DNA of 64,000 nucleotides from Proteles cristata cristata (lineage: Eukaryota; Chordata; Mammalia; Carnivora; Hyaenidae). Positions within the stretch are counted from its first letter, which is position 1. The number at the start of each line of letters is the position of its first letter. The translations under genes and the position numbers were made by a program. Under the pieces are notes generated by a model that had not been told where the DNA came from, searched no databases, and saw only the letters and a list, made by a program, of their open reading frames with translations. The stretch is from positions 1 through 64,000 of the forward strand of contig JAESUZ010005539.1 in assembly GCA_017311185.1 (NCBI GenBank), given 5' to 3'. Positions 1 through 10,559 of this stretch are shown piece by piece.

Positions 1-222
1 TTTTTTATTTTTTTAGTGTTTTTTATTTATTTTTAGGAGAGAGAGAGAGACAGCGTGAGCAGGGGAGGGTCAGAGAGAGAGGGAGTCACAGACTGAAACA
101 GGCTCCAGGCTCTGAGCTGGCAGTCAGCACAGAGCCCGACGCGGGGCTCGAACCCACGAACCGCTAGATCATGACCTAAGCGAAAGTCAGGCGCTTAACC
201 GACTAAGCCACCCAGGCGCCCC
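1..222 (-). mobile_element. CAN-SINE (SINEC_Fc-like), young subfamily
   Basis: Reverse-complement copy. It opens with the T-rich complement of the tail, then an AGGAGAGAGAGAGA body, and ends with the tRNA-derived head (CCACCCAGGCGCCCC). The head carries a B-box complement (GGGGCTCGAACCC). The body has the variants GACAGCGTGAGCAGGGGAGGGTCAG and TGGCAGTCAGCACAGAG, shared with the copies near 18.7, 24.0, 39.3, 41.3, 44.3 and 49.5 kb, so it belongs to the least-diverged subfamily here. The tail side runs off the window, so the TSD cannot be checked. Confidence 0.95.
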
Positions 223-1177
223 AGGAGAGGCATCTTTTGGGGATGAAAACACAGCCTCCCACAATCCTCTTGCGTTGGCTGAGTGGCCCCTCAGGGCATC
301 CACGACCTCTCTGTTTAGGAGACGGATCACAAACCCATGGGCAGAGTGCCCCCACCGGTATTTACAGCCCAAGTTCTACAAACCAGAGAACAGGAGGGCC
401 CATCGTCTGTGGCCTCGTGTACGTTTACATTCATTTCTCTGCAGATCGGCCACTTCTCTGGGATCTGGGGGAGAATCTCCGTGAACGATGCTCTCAGAGC
501 CCACTCAGTGGAGAACAGTGGTGACGCCGTGAAAGGCGGGCCGAAGGGAGCGCGGACTGCGCCCCCTTTCTCTGGGTGGGTCGGTCACCGCTCTCACCAC
601 TGCTGACACACAAGCGATGGATTTCAGCCCAAAACAGTGTTTTGTCCCCCCCATGACATCACACTTGGTTTCACGGCCAGGGGGACAACGCGAAGACGCT
701 CTGGGGGAGAGTAAATGCTTCTGCTTGGTCCCTGCCCACGTTTTGCAAACTACACACCCAACAAGTCCCAGGCAAAGGGAAGGTCAGACGTGGCAAAGGG
801 GCAGCCCCGTCTGAGCGAAGCTCAGGAGAAAGCACACCTGCTCCGGCTCCGGGCAGCCACAGGCAGCAGGGCCATGAGCATTTGTGCATACCTTGGGCCA
901 GGTTGCTTCTGTGGCCAGGCCACGTGGGTAATCTTGCAGCGTGGACTTGCTGGAGGGTGGGGGCCCTCGGCACAGAGGGGCTTCACCTCTGACGCGCAGA
1001 TGGATGGCTCTTGCTCAGGCTCCCCCACGTGTGCTTGCACAGTGCTGACCACACCTCGTGGTGCCCCTACGCCTCCAGGGTCAGGGAGAGCTGGGGTTAT
1101 GCTCCAGATTCTTAGCTGGTGATGCCCCTCATGAGAGCACACGGCCTATGACACATCCTCACGTGCTATTTGTTATT
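223..1177. other. Unclassified single-copy sequence
   Basis: Moderately GC-rich. Short overlapping open frames occur on both strands but none resembles a known protein. No repeat family recognised. Confidence 0.5.
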
Positions 1178-1374
1178 CTTTTTAATGTTTTATTTTTGAG
1201 AGAGAGAGAGCATATGCATGCGCAGGGGAGGGGAGAAGGGGGGGGACAGAAGATCAGAAGAAGGCTCCGCACTGACAGCAGAGAGCCCGACACAGGACTC
1301 GAACTCATAAACTGCAAGATCATGACCTGAGACAAAGTCAGATGCTCAACCAACTGAGCCACTAGATGCGTCTC
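1178..1374 (-). mobile_element. CAN-SINE, diverged
   Basis: TTTTTAATGTTTTATTTTTGAGAGAG tail/body junction followed by CAGAGAGCCCGACACAGGACTCGAACTC. The head is decayed (CCACTAGATGCGTCTC in place of CCACCCAGGCGCCCC), so this is an older insertion. Confidence 0.9.
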
Positions 1375-1541
1375 TTATTTTTCAAGACGTGCTTCTTCTG
1401 AACGCCTCTGCACCCAACCCCCTGCTCCAGCAACAGCAGAAAGGCGCCTGCCACAGCGGCCGCTTGCCCGAGTGGCCCCAGAGAAATGTCTTTGCTTCTA
1501 CAATTAAAAGCCCTTCTGCTCTGGAGAAAGACAGAGAAAAA

Positions 1542-1747
1542 TGGGGGGTGCCAGAGTGTCTCAGTTGATTGAGAGTCTGAGTTTGACTCAGGACATGATC
1601 TCATGGTTTGCCAGTTCAAGCCCTGCATCTGTGCTGACAGATCAGAGCCTGGAGCCTGCTTCGGATTCTGTGTCTCCCTGTCTCTCTGCCCCTCCCCTGC
1701 TCATGCTCGGTCTCTCAAAAATAAATATTAAAAAAATTTTAAAATAA
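1542..1747 (+). mobile_element. CAN-SINE
   Basis: Head GGGGGGTGCCAGAGTGTCTCAG, then CAGAGCCTGGAGCCTGCTTCGG, a CT-rich body and an AAAAATAAATATT tail. The head has several substitutions from the consensus. Confidence 0.92.
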
Positions 1748-1968
1748 AGGAGTCCCAAGCTGCAGGGAGAGAGATGGTGGAGAATGGTTTCCATTTCCTC
1801 TTCCCTTCCAGTTTTAAACCCCTTGATTCTAAAGATCTCGAGTCAACAAGGACTTTGGAGAGAAAACGGTGCAATCTTCCAATGTTGCAGAGGAAACAGA
1901 AGCCTAGGAAGGGAGGGAAGGTTTACCGTCTCATGGCTCATTAGCTGCACGTGTGGCAGTGTGGGAGG

Positions 1969-2040
1969 GGTGTGTGTGTGGGGGGGGGTCTGAGTATGTG
2001 CGCACTCACGTGTGTGGTGTGCGTGCATGTGTGTGTCTGC
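1969..2040. repeat. GT-rich low-complexity tract with G run
   Basis: GTGTGTGTGTG followed by a run of about ten G, then further GTGTG clusters. It lies just before the GA microsatellite. Confidence 0.85.
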
Positions 2041-2071
2041 ATGAAGGGTGGGAGGTGGTGAGCAAGGCAGG

Positions 2072-2072
<1 letters not shown>

Positions 2073-2119
<47 letters not shown>

Positions 2120-2144
2120 GGGGGGAGAGAGAGAGAGAGAGAGA
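2073..2144. repeat. (GA)n microsatellite
   Basis: About 40 nt of uninterrupted GA, a short AAAGGGGGGGG interruption, then about 20 nt more GA. All-purine on the plus strand. There is no SINE head beside it, so it does not look like a SINE-internal tract. Confidence 0.95.
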
Positions 2145-3449
2145 ACGCCTTTCTTTACTTTCACAGATCACCCCAGAGATTTTCCTGACTTTACAGGTGG
2201 AACTGAAGATAAATGGATTAGCCAGGTGAATAAACCTGTATTAAAAAACCCTCTGAAAAAAATCAATTTGAGAGAGAAGATTTGGGAAAATAAAATATGA
2301 TCAACTGTGTCAGATAGCTTGAATAAATCGATGCCTGCAAGTCGGGTAAACAATTTCTGATCTATGGCTCCCATGGTACCCTTGTAGTTAACGCAGTAAT
2401 TGGACCGTGGGATGAGGCCAGGCCAGAATGCAAGGCATTAAAAATGATGTTTCTTCAAGTGAAAATTAATTTATTTGCTGACCAACAAAGACCAAGGTAA
2501 TTTCAGAATTTTAAGGATGGCAAGACATCATAAAATTGTTTACACTTTTCACCCCCGCCTTAAATTAGGCATGGAACCTGATTGGAAACGAAGAAGAAAC
2601 CAGCCTCTTGGGCCCCACGCAAGATATTCTGAGCACAGAGGCCATCAGCTGACACTGGGAGGGCATGGTTGCTCGGCGGCAGCAAGGGTAGGGGCAGGCT
2701 GTGCTCTGGAGAGCCAGCATCGATGCCTGCGGCAGGAAGGAAATCAAGGCAACATGGAACGTCAAAGAAGGTTTGCTTTTCTGCTCTAGGCCTTCTCCAC
2801 ACATTCGCAGAAGTTAAAGCGGGAACTTTTGGTACTGGAAAGAGTCCGTGACAGAGAAAGCTTGAGTCCACTGTTGAAATAAAAGCAAGACCGAAGGCGA
2901 TGGGGTGCACCTTAGCAGAAAAGGAAGGTGCAATGTGAGGAGGAAATGGTACAGGTGGCCCCGCGGTGAAGGTGGTGTCCGCCTGTGCGACTTGTAGGAC
3001 TCCCGAAGGCCCACATGGCGGCCAGAGTGAGGATCTTCGTGTGAAGTCCAGCTCGATGGTGCTCCAGCCCGAATCATGGGGACGCCGGAGCCGCTGCTTA
3101 GCAGCTTGAGAAGTTTTGTTTCATAAAATAGGTCTAACGGGTGGAAAGCAGAAAACTTGCCATAAAACAAGTCCCGAGGAGCAAGGGGTTATCGTTTTCA
3201 CCCCCTGGGTCTTCTCTTTGTGGCCGTCTCTTTACAATTCTGCATTCGGTGACTTCACTGTTGTAGTTTTGAAATAGGTCCCGATGGGAGTATTCACAGC
3301 ATCGAAATGTGAGCTGATCTATAGTATTTGCTCAGTGTTGTTGGACTTACCAGCTCACCGTTGCTGAAAACCTTCCTTGGGCTCAGACTGCAGTCATCGA
3401 AGGCAGTCTTCTGCACGATGGCCTCCACTATGCATTCAGATTTCTCCTC
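2145..3449. other. Unclassified single-copy sequence
   Basis: No repeat family or coding frame recognised. A 10-bp tandem duplication (TGCACCAGCT twice) lies near 3463-3482, just past the end. Confidence 0.45.
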
Positions 3450-3840
3450 ATCACCCACTCTGCACCAGCTTGCACCAGCTTGCGAGCCTTCCTGTGCTCT
3501 TTGGATGTTCCCTTGGACAGCCTATTCCTCTGCCTGGAATGCTTCTTTCCCAGATCTCTGTGTGACCCTCTTCCAGGCCTTAGCTGAAGGGTTAACATCC
3601 TCAAAGGGATTCTCTGACTTCCTCCTCTTCAGTCACTGTCACATTGGCCTATTTTATGTTCTTCACAGGACTCACTATGCCCTGAAATCCTCATAATGTT
3701 TTCCTGGTCTGGCTTCCTGCTAGACAGAACTCCTAAATGTGGCCATCTGAATGCACAATTTTCCTTAGAGTCCAGCTCAATGCCTGGACTATCCTAGGCT
3801 CTCAGTCAATAGCTCCTGAATTAAATGAGTGAGTAAAAGA
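3450..3840 (+). mobile_element. L2-like LINE relic (3' end)
   Basis: The text CCTATTCCTCTGCCTGGAATGC, then a GATTCTCTGACTTCC stretch, then CAATGCCTGGACTATCC and a GTCAATAGCTCCTGAATTAAATGAGTGAGT ending. This is the order seen in L2 3' ends. It is highly diverged and boundaries are approximate. Confidence 0.6.
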
Positions 3841-3908
3841 GGGCATGAGTGAGGAGGAGAAAGAATGAGAGAGTGGATGGGTAAGTAGATGGATGAATGA
3901 GGGAGTGG
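3833..3908. repeat. GAGT/GATG low-complexity tract
   Basis: Degenerate tetranucleotides (GAGTGAGT, GGATGGG, AGATGGATGAATGAGG). It overlaps the tail of the preceding L2 relic, whose 3' end normally finishes in GAATGAATGA. Confidence 0.7.
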
Positions 3909-4006
3909 ATGCATGAATCAGAGAGCCTCAAATACCACTGTGGACTAGTCACCTTTTTTGGTAAGCTTTGCTCTTCTGTTTCTGTTCTGAAAGTAAATAA
4001 TTTCAT

Positions 4007-4119
4007 TTTTAAATATTTACTTACTTTTTCAGTAAGCCCTATCCCCAACATGGGCCTTGAACTCATAGCCCTGAGATCCAGAATCACACGCTCTACCAAC
4101 TAAGCCAGCCCGGTGGCCC
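4007..4119 (-). mobile_element. Old, body-deleted CAN-SINE relic
   Basis: TTTAAATATTTACTTACTT then CATGGGCCTTGAACTCATAGCCC and CTCTACCAACTAAGCCAGCCCGGTGGCCC. The tRNA-like head and B-box complement are recognisable, but the CT/GA body is missing. More diverged than the felid-type copies, so likely an older carnivore-wide SINE. Confidence 0.7.
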
Positions 4120-4367
4120 TGTCAGTAAGCAATTTCAGAGACAATCCTACTTCCAATGATCAAAATAAGTTTCTCTTTCCCCTGGGCAAAGGAGGCCAGA
4201 AGAGTTGGCCCAATGGAAGAGGTCAAGCAAAGAAAAGGCCACCAAGTACACACTTTGCTCATCTAATTCTGCCAAATGACATTTCCGGACACTGTGTCAA
4301 GAGCTACAGGCAATACCACCTGTAACAAGAGAAATGAAAACTACAGCTCCATTTTAAAGAACTCTCA

Positions 4368-4580
4368 GGGGGTGCCTGGGGGGCTCAGTCAGTTAAGCGT
4401 CTGACTTGGGCTCAGGTCATGATCTCACGGTTTGTGGGTTTGACTCTGCATTGGGCTCTGTGCTGACAGCTTAGAGCCTGTCGCCTGTCTTTGGATTCTT
4501 TGTCTCCCTCTCTCTCTGCCCCACCCCCCACCCCCGTTCATGCTCTCTCAAAAATAAACAAGCATTAAATAATGAAAAAT
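4368..4580 (+). mobile_element. CAN-SINE with TSD
   Basis: Flanked by perfect 12-bp copies of AAAGAACTCTCA at 4356-4367 and 4581-4592, which fixes both ends. The pol III promoter boxes of the tRNA ancestor are visible: GGGCTCAGTCAG (A-box region) and GGGTTTGACTC (B-box region, one mutation from GGGTTCGA). Tail AAAAATAAACAAGCATTAAAT. Confidence 0.95.
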
Positions 4581-4599
4581 AAAGAACTCTCACATGGAG

Positions 4600-5155
4600 A
4601 ACATTAAACAATGTGCTAACAGACTCTGTTGGACGATCGTCAGAACAGACACTCCCGCATGTGGCTTGTGGGTGGCTCCTTTGACACAATTAAAAATCCA
4701 AATGCTCTGCCCTTTGACCTAACTATTCCACATCCAAACATTTATGGAACAGATTTCTGTTCACACAGGCATAAAATTTCGAGTTTAGCAGTTTAGCAAT
4801 TATGGCAAAAGTTTAGCAACAAAGTAAGAGTCCCTCAGAGACAGGCTAGTTGAGCCAAGGGGCCAGTTCAGCCAATTACAGCATGTTCAGAAAATGCAAT
4901 ATTACAGAAAAGGTACAAGGAAGCTGTTTATGCGCTAATATGGAATGTTCTTCAAGGTAGCATAGATGAACCATAGGTGTATGCTACCATTCGTGTAAAA
5001 ATGGGCAAAGTGAGACATGGATGCATGATGTACCTGTGTATGAACACGCCCAGAAGGGGCCCCGGTGGATTCTGGGTAAGGGGGCAGATGGCCGAGAAAC
5101 AGGAGTAAGAGGAGTTTTTACTGTGTGTTGTGAATTTCAACCACATGAATTGAGA
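4600..5155 (+). mobile_element. Ancient L1M 3'-end relic
   Basis: Contains CCTTTGACCTAACTATTCCACATC, then GCAATATTACAGAAAAGG, GGAATGTTCTTCAAGG and GTATGCTACCATTCGTGTAAAAATGGG. That is the usual order of the L1M ORF2-end/3'UTR. No open frame remains. The next SINE lies just beyond it. Confidence 0.65.
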
Positions 5156-5168
5156 AATGCTGTCTTTT

Positions 5169-5391
5169 GGGGCACCTGGGTGGCTCCGTCGGTTAAGCAT
5201 CCGACTTCGGCTCAGGTCATGATCTCACGGTGTGTGGGTTCGAGCCCTGTGTCGGGCTCTGTGGTGACAGCCAGCTCAGAGCCTGGAGCCTGTTTCAGAT
5301 TCTGTGTCTCCCTCTCTCTCTGCCCCTCCCCACTTGTGCTCTGTCTTTGTCTCTCAAAAATAAATAAGTGTAAAAAAAAGAAAAGAAAAGA
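5169..5391 (+). mobile_element. CAN-SINE
   Basis: GGGGCACCTGGGTGGCTCCG head, GGGTTCGAGCCCTG B box, and a tail grading into (AAAAG)n. Flanking ATGCTGTCT and GTGCCATCT are weakly similar and may be a decayed TSD. Confidence 0.95.
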
Positions 5392-5589
5392 AGTGCCATC
5401 TCTCACGCAAAAGAAACATTAAGTCAAAAAAAGTAAGCTATCAATACGGCACTGGAGCAACGAAGGGAAAATTCTGTATTTTAGTCTTGTCGACAAGTCA
5501 GCAGAACTTTCCCACCCAACTTTCCTTGCTGTAAAAGATGAACTAGATGCGGAATGACTTCTAATTTGGGGGGGCGGGGGCAACTGACT

Positions 5590-6604
5590 AGCTGTCTTTT
5601 CCATATGTCCCTGGCCTCAGGCTTCGGACCTCTTCACTCTGTCTATACTCACACCCTCGGTGACCCCATCCAGTCTACACACCAAAGATTCCCAGCCGTG
5701 TCTCCAGCATGGACTGCTCTCCTGAGCTCCAGACTCGTGTTTCCAGGGGCTTATTCCATGTCTACGCTCAGACACGATCACCTCAAACACGTGGCATTGA
5801 CCACAGCACCCTGGCCTCCCAGGTCATAAATGGGTGCAGCCTTGAGGTCACCCCCTTCTCAGCCCCCACATGTAACCTGTCAGCAAACCTGGGTCACCCC
5901 TCTGCCAACCATAACCCGAATCCACCCATGTGTCACCACCTGGTTTATGCCACTTCACTGCTCACCTGGACTGTTGTCCAAGCCTCCTCCATGGTCTCTC
6001 CCTGACAGCCCTGCAAACACAGCCAAATGGACCCTGTGAAAACCTAACTCGGATCATGTCACTCTTCTGCTCAAAACTCCCAGTGGTTTCCCATCTCAGA
6101 GTAAACCCCAAAGGCTGTGCAGTGTCCCCTGTGACCCTCTATAAGCCTCGTCCTCACCCCATCACTCTGGCCTCATCCCTACCACGATTCCCGTCTCTCA
6201 TGCTGTTCCATCTACACCAACCTCCTTGCCCTTCCTCAAATAAGCCAACCACAGGGCCTTTGCACTTGCCTTTCCATCTGCCTGGAAATTTCTGCTGCCA
6301 GACAACAACATAGCTCACCTCCTCATTTCCTTCGGCCCTTTACTCAGACATCACCTTCTAGGTGGGGTCGACCTTGGTCACTCCATCTCCACTAACACCC
6401 CTCCTTCCCCTGCTCTGCCCCCTCCCTTCTCACCAATAAACCATGTATTTTACCTAAGTATCTTGTACATTGCCTATTTCTCCCTCTTGAATGTCCACTC
6501 CGCTAGGCCAGGGATAGTGGTTTCTTTTGGCCGTGTGCCCGGAATTTACAGCAGTGCCTAACGTGTTAGTAGATGCTCAGTAAATATTTGTTGGACACAC
6601 GAAT
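5590..6604 (+). mobile_element. Long L2 relic (about 1 kb of 3' end)
   Basis: Successive L2 landmarks in order: CATGTCTACGCTCAGACACG; GATCATGTCACTCTTCTGCTC with CAGTGGTTTCCCATCTCAG; CAGGGCCTTTGCACTTGCC with CATCTGCCTGGAAATT; CTCAGACATCACCTTCTAGG; and the terminal GATGCTCAGTAAATATTTGTTGGA. The 127-aa frame at 5930-6313 lies within it and is not a gene. Confidence 0.8.
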
Positions 6605-7587
6605 CATCTACGCACTTGGCTCTCTGGGCAGTGGCTGCCAACCCCCTGGAGGCTGTGTTCTATTGCATAAGGACAGAATCCTCAGCAACTGCTCGGATGG
6701 ACTCAAATAGCATCTCCGCTTGTCATGCTGGGCTCCTGTACGTACCTTCAGCAGAAGCACCATCCACTGCCCTGATCACACTCAGCAGGCAGAGGCCCGT
6801 GTATTCCTAACCTCTGCTCTTTGGTGCCACGGTGAGCTTACATAGACCATGGACCAGAAATCCAAATACCCACAGATGCCCCACATGACATGGAAGTGAG
6901 GGATGTGGACCAGGCCTGGGCTGGTGTTGGGCGCAGGTGCAGCCAAAGGGGCAACCACTATCTAGCTCGGGCCGAGCAGGGCCAGGCCAGGATGTGGCTC
7001 ACCATTTTCAGGCCTTCTGGTCTTTCCAGGGAAGATGGAAATCTGGTGTTTTAAATGGGAGGCCTCCTAGAAAATGCTCAAGCGCTGAAGGTTTGATCAA
7101 ACCTAGCCAAAGGGTCACTAGTTGGAGACCTGTGCATGGACCCTGGCCTGTGCAGAGAGCTCAAAAGGAGTGGTGCCTGGTACAAGCTCTATCTGCAGCT
7201 GTAACGCGCCAGGGGAAGTTGTAGCTCTTCTCCATCGTTCTCTAAGGAGGGTGGATTCCAGCAACAGAACGATCCGGTTTACAGACTTCAGCTTTCCCCC
7301 CGCCTCATTGTACGGCCTTCAGGGGCCTTTGCTCTGCTTGAAGACGGCGTTAACAAATTTATGTGGGCATGCGAGATGAAAGGAGGGGGCACTCTGCTCA
7401 AGTGCCACGTGTTAAAAAGGAGCAAAATGCAGAGAGAAGACAGAGGTGAGGGGAGGCGAGGCTGGAGGGGCTGCCAGAGAACAAGGAGGCCAAACGCGGG
7501 TTTTAATTCATCAGAACTGCGGGGCATTCATTGTGGATCCCTTCCTTGGTCTGTATATAAAACCTTTACTCAATACACCTGTGCCTA
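6605..7587. other. Unclassified single-copy sequence
   Basis: No repeat family or convincing coding frame recognised. Confidence 0.45.
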
Positions 7588-7797
7588 TTTTTTTTTAAAC
7601 ATGTATTTTGAAAGAGAGAGAGAGTGAGCATGAGAGTAGGGAAAGGGTAGAGAGAGGGGGAGGAAGAGAATCCCAAGAAGGCTCCATCCCATCAGCACAG
7701 AGCCTGACATGGGGCTCAATCCCATGAACTGTGAGATCATGACCTGCGCCAAAATCAAGAGTGGGCCGCTCAATCAACTGAGCCCCTGAGGCGCCCC
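7588..7797 (-). mobile_element. CAN-SINE
   Basis: TGTATTTTGAAAGAGAGAGAGAG tail/body, GAGCCTGACATGGGGCTCAATCCC (B-box complement, mutated) and a GCCCCTGAGGCGCCCC head end. Confidence 0.93.
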
Positions 7798-7829
7798 TGA
7801 CTCCCAAATTCATTTTAAATATCAGAGTT

Positions 7830-8395
7830 GGTTGCAAGGATCCAGGGATTCTACTCGTAGGAAATCGTGCATATATACACAGAAGAATTAAAAACAGACG
7901 GTCCAGTAAAAACTCATACCCAAATATTCATAGCAGCAGGATTCACAGAATCCAAAGGTGGAAACAACCCAACTGCTCATGAATGAACGAATGGATGAAA
8001 CAAATGTGGTGCCCCCCTGCAGCAGGTATCCTTTAGCCATAATACGAGTGGCTCTCAGGTCAGGTCGCAACACGGACGTGCCTTGACTACATTCCACCAA
8101 GTGGAAGAAGCCAGTCACCGAAGACCACATATTACAGGCTTCCGTTTATCTAAGATAACCAGGACAGGCAACCCTATAGAAACAAAGTAAATTAGTAGTG
8201 CTGCTTAGGACTGAGCTGGGTCGTGGGGAGGGGACGCCAGGGCTGAAAGCTGAAGAGGCTGGTGACCCTGTTCTAAAATTGATCGGTAGTGTTTGCACAA
8301 CTCTGAAGGTAACTAAAATCCCTTGGGTTGTATACCTTAAAAGGCAGGGTTGTATGGTATGTGAATTACATCTTTAAAAAGTGATTTAAAAATAA
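7830..8395 (+). mobile_element. L1M 3'-end relic
   Basis: CATACCCAAATATTCATAGCAGC, GGTGGAAACAACCCAACTGC, GAATGAACGAATGGATGAAAC and the terminal TTGTATACCTTAAAAGG...TATGGTATGTGAATTACAT follow the L1M 3' order. Strongly diverged. The next SINE lies immediately behind its A-rich end. Confidence 0.75.
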
Positions 8396-8401
8396 AAAAG
8401 C

Positions 8402-8612
8402 GGGGGCGCCTGGGTGGCTCAGTTGGCTAAGTGTCCAACTCTCGATTTCGGCTCAAGTCATCATCTCATGGGGTCGGGAGTTGGAGCCCCGCATCAGGCT
8501 CTGTGCAGACTGTGCGGATTCTCTCTCTCCCCCTCTATTTGGCTCTCCCCCGCTTATGCTCGCTCTCTTTCTCTCTCCCAAAATAAATAAACTTAAAAAA
8601 AATAAAAAATAG
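8402..8612 (+). mobile_element. CAN-SINE, 'GATTTCGGCTC' variant
   Basis: GGGGGCGCCTGGGTGGCTCAG head. The body carries CTCTCGATTTCGGCTC and the shortened GTGCGGATTCTCTCTCTCCCC, a variant also seen near 18.9, 24.55 and 32.2 kb and distinct from the GAGCCTGGAGCC copies. Confidence 0.95.
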
Positions 8613-8734
8613 GTTAAAAGGTTAGTGCTGCACTAGAAGAATCACGATCCACCAGGTGCCATGGCTCACCCACCAAAAACTACAGCTAGAGACGTGCTCA
8701 GGCGGAAGGGGAAGACTGACTATGGGGCCAGATT

Positions 8735-8747
8735 GGGGGGGGGGGGG
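8735..8747. repeat. G13 homopolymer
   Basis: Thirteen consecutive G between GATT and CTTGG. Confidence 0.95.
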
Positions 8748-8783
8748 CTTGGACTAGAAGCTCCTTTAAAGTAATCCCCATCA

Positions 8784-8990
8784 GGGGCACCTGGGTGGCT
8801 CAGTTGGTTAAGCTTCTGACTTCAGCTCAGGTCATGATCTCACAGTTTGTGGGTTCGAGCCCCGCGTCGAGCTCTGTGCTGACAGCTCAGAGCCTGGAGC
8901 CTGCTTCAGATTCTGTGTCTCCGTCTCTCTCTGACCCTCCCCTGCTCATGCTGTCTCTCCCTCTCAGAAATAAAACATTAAAAAAAAAAA
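8784..8990 (+). mobile_element. CAN-SINE with 15-bp TSD
   Basis: Flanked by AAGTAATCCCCATCA (8769-8783) and AAGTAACCCCCATCA (8991-9005), one mismatch. Head GGGGCACCTGGGTGGCTCAG, B box GGGTTCGAGCCCC, poly-A tail of about 13. Confidence 0.97.
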
Positions 8991-9005
8991 AAGTAACCCC
9001 CATCA

Positions 9006-9821
9006 GCTCAACAAGCCGGATCTGTGAAAGGAACACCAGCCTGTTTGCAATTCCGGCATAGGAAACAACAGAGGAACAGAGATCTCATCAACTTCCCTTC
9101 CTGCCGGGGACAAACAACCCCCGTGCCTTCCACGGGGACCACAGTGGCTGTGCCCCCTGCGAACAAGTCTATCGCATGCACTCAAGTCGGCACCCAAGAC
9201 AAAGCGTGCACATTAGAATTAAGGCCCTTTTAATACTAGAGATTAAGGGGATCAACCAAAGGAAGAGGAGGAGGGACCCTCGAGGGCTCCGTCTTCTCGC
9301 CTTGCAGAGTGGCTTGAAACCTGGGGACGGGTGACAGGGCAGCGTGGGGGCCGTCGCAGCAGGGCCTGGCGTCAGGGGCACGGAGCTGGCATCTTCCCAG
9401 TTTCCAAGCACGGACACTCTGAGGGCCCAGAATGCACGTAGAAAGGCCACACAAGGGCAGGGACAGGGGCCCGCCTTGGGCTCCATCTGCAACTTCCTTG
9501 AACGCCGGGCCTCCTTGGAAGGCGAAGAAAGCCCAGGTTCTCGCCGGCACTCTGTGGTCCCAGAGCTGGGGGCGGCAGCTGCCTCCTTCTCCCAGCTCCG
9601 GCTTGCTCTTGAGCCTCCTCCTGGCAAAGCCTCTTCCTTCTCCCCCCTCGGGCTAGATCTGGTGCTTCCAGAGCCTTCCTTGTCACGGCCTCCGTGGCGC
9701 TCAGCATCTTCATTTTTCATCAGCAGGACAGGCATGACACTGACCCCAGATGGCGTCTTCACGGCTGTTTAGTGAGCAGATTCACGCCGAGCACGTGCGT
9801 TTCCCCTCACACTGGACGTGA
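9006..9821. other. Unclassified GC-rich sequence with antisense frames
   Basis: Contains a 197-codon minus-strand frame (9169-9762) and a 142-codon plus-strand frame (9344-9772) over the same bases. Neither resembles a known protein. Opposed long frames in GC-rich DNA are expected by chance, so I do not call a gene. A weak CTCF-like match (11 of 13) sits at 9743-9755. Confidence 0.45.
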
Positions 9822-9829
9822 GCGCGCGC

Positions 9830-9866
<37 letters not shown>
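9822..9866. repeat. (CG)n(GT)n microsatellite
   Basis: GCGCGCGCGC merging into about 17 GT units. This alternating purine-pyrimidine tract is a potential Z-DNA former. It pairs with the CA tract at 9971. Confidence 0.95.
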
Positions 9867-9869
<3 letters not shown>

Positions 9870-9968
9870 GGGGTGCGGTGTCCGGTCTGTAGGTGCCCAT
9901 GTGACCAGGCTCTCTAGCTGAGCCAGCGGGAGAGTCTCCAAGCTGGTAAGATAAAACAACCGTTTGTG

Positions 9969-9970
<2 letters not shown>

Positions 9971-10006
<36 letters not shown>
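9971..10006. repeat. (CA)n microsatellite
   Basis: About 18 uninterrupted CA units, in inverse orientation to the GT tract about 105 bp upstream. Confidence 0.95.
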
Positions 10007-10008
<2 letters not shown>

Positions 10009-10245
10009 CATCCTTTGTGGGAATGCCCATGCAAAACCATGGACAACTTGAAAATGAACGGTGGCTTCTCACCAGCGACGCTCTGGGAGAGCCGTGCCTG
10101 CTAAGGGGGTTACGCGGCAGCCCCCAGGCCCAACGTGAGTTCGTTCACTGCACGCCTGCCTTGGCCACCATGCGGGCCAAGGTGCCGCAGACCCTCAAGT
10201 GCAGCTTGCAAGGGGGCTCCAAGTGCAGCCGGGGGCTCCAAGCGC

Positions 10246-10441
10246 GCGCCCCCCCATGCGTGCGTGCGTCCCTCTCTCCTTCTGCGCTCCCCCCCGTGCG
10301 TGCGTCCCTCTCCCCCCGTCCGCCCCCCCATGCGTGCGTCCCTCTCCCCCCGTGCGCCCCCCCATGCGTGCGTCCCTCTCCCCTCCCCCGTGCGCGCGCT
10401 TCCCCCATGCGTGCGCCCCCCTCCCTCCGTGCGCGCGCGCT
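10246..10441. repeat. CpG-rich minisatellite, about five 34-43 bp units
   Basis: The core (C/A)TGCGTGCGTCCCTCTC followed by a C run recurs with unit starts near 10255, 10295, 10329, 10363 and 10406, giving spacings of 40, 34, 34 and 43. It ends in GTGCGCGCGCGCTCAC. The three proline/arginine-rich frames across it are translations of the repeat. Confidence 0.85.
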
Positions 10442-10559
10442 CACTGTCCAGCCACCATCAAGGTGATCGTCAAGTACTAAAGCCACGCGCTTTCCTTTCC
10501 ACAAAAATAATCACCGGGAGCCCCTTTGATTTGCGGGGGACATCGGGGCTCCTGGCTGC

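Noticed and set aside
1953..2300. 115-codon frame with a long Glu-Arg repeat
   Set aside because: It is the translation of the (GA)n microsatellite.
9143..9160. CTCF-like GTGCCCCCTGCG on the minus strand
   Set aside because: About three mismatches in the 13-base core, including both leading C positions.
9169..9762. 197-codon minus-strand open frame
   Set aside because: No recognisable protein; opposed by a 142-codon frame on the other strand.
10168..10480. Possible retropseudogene: GCCACCATGCGGGCCAAG (Kozak-like start) at one end and ATCAAGGTGATCGTCAAGTAC plus stop at the other
   Set aside because: The middle is a minisatellite, no parent gene could be identified, and there is no poly-A tail or TSD. 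Left as coincidence.
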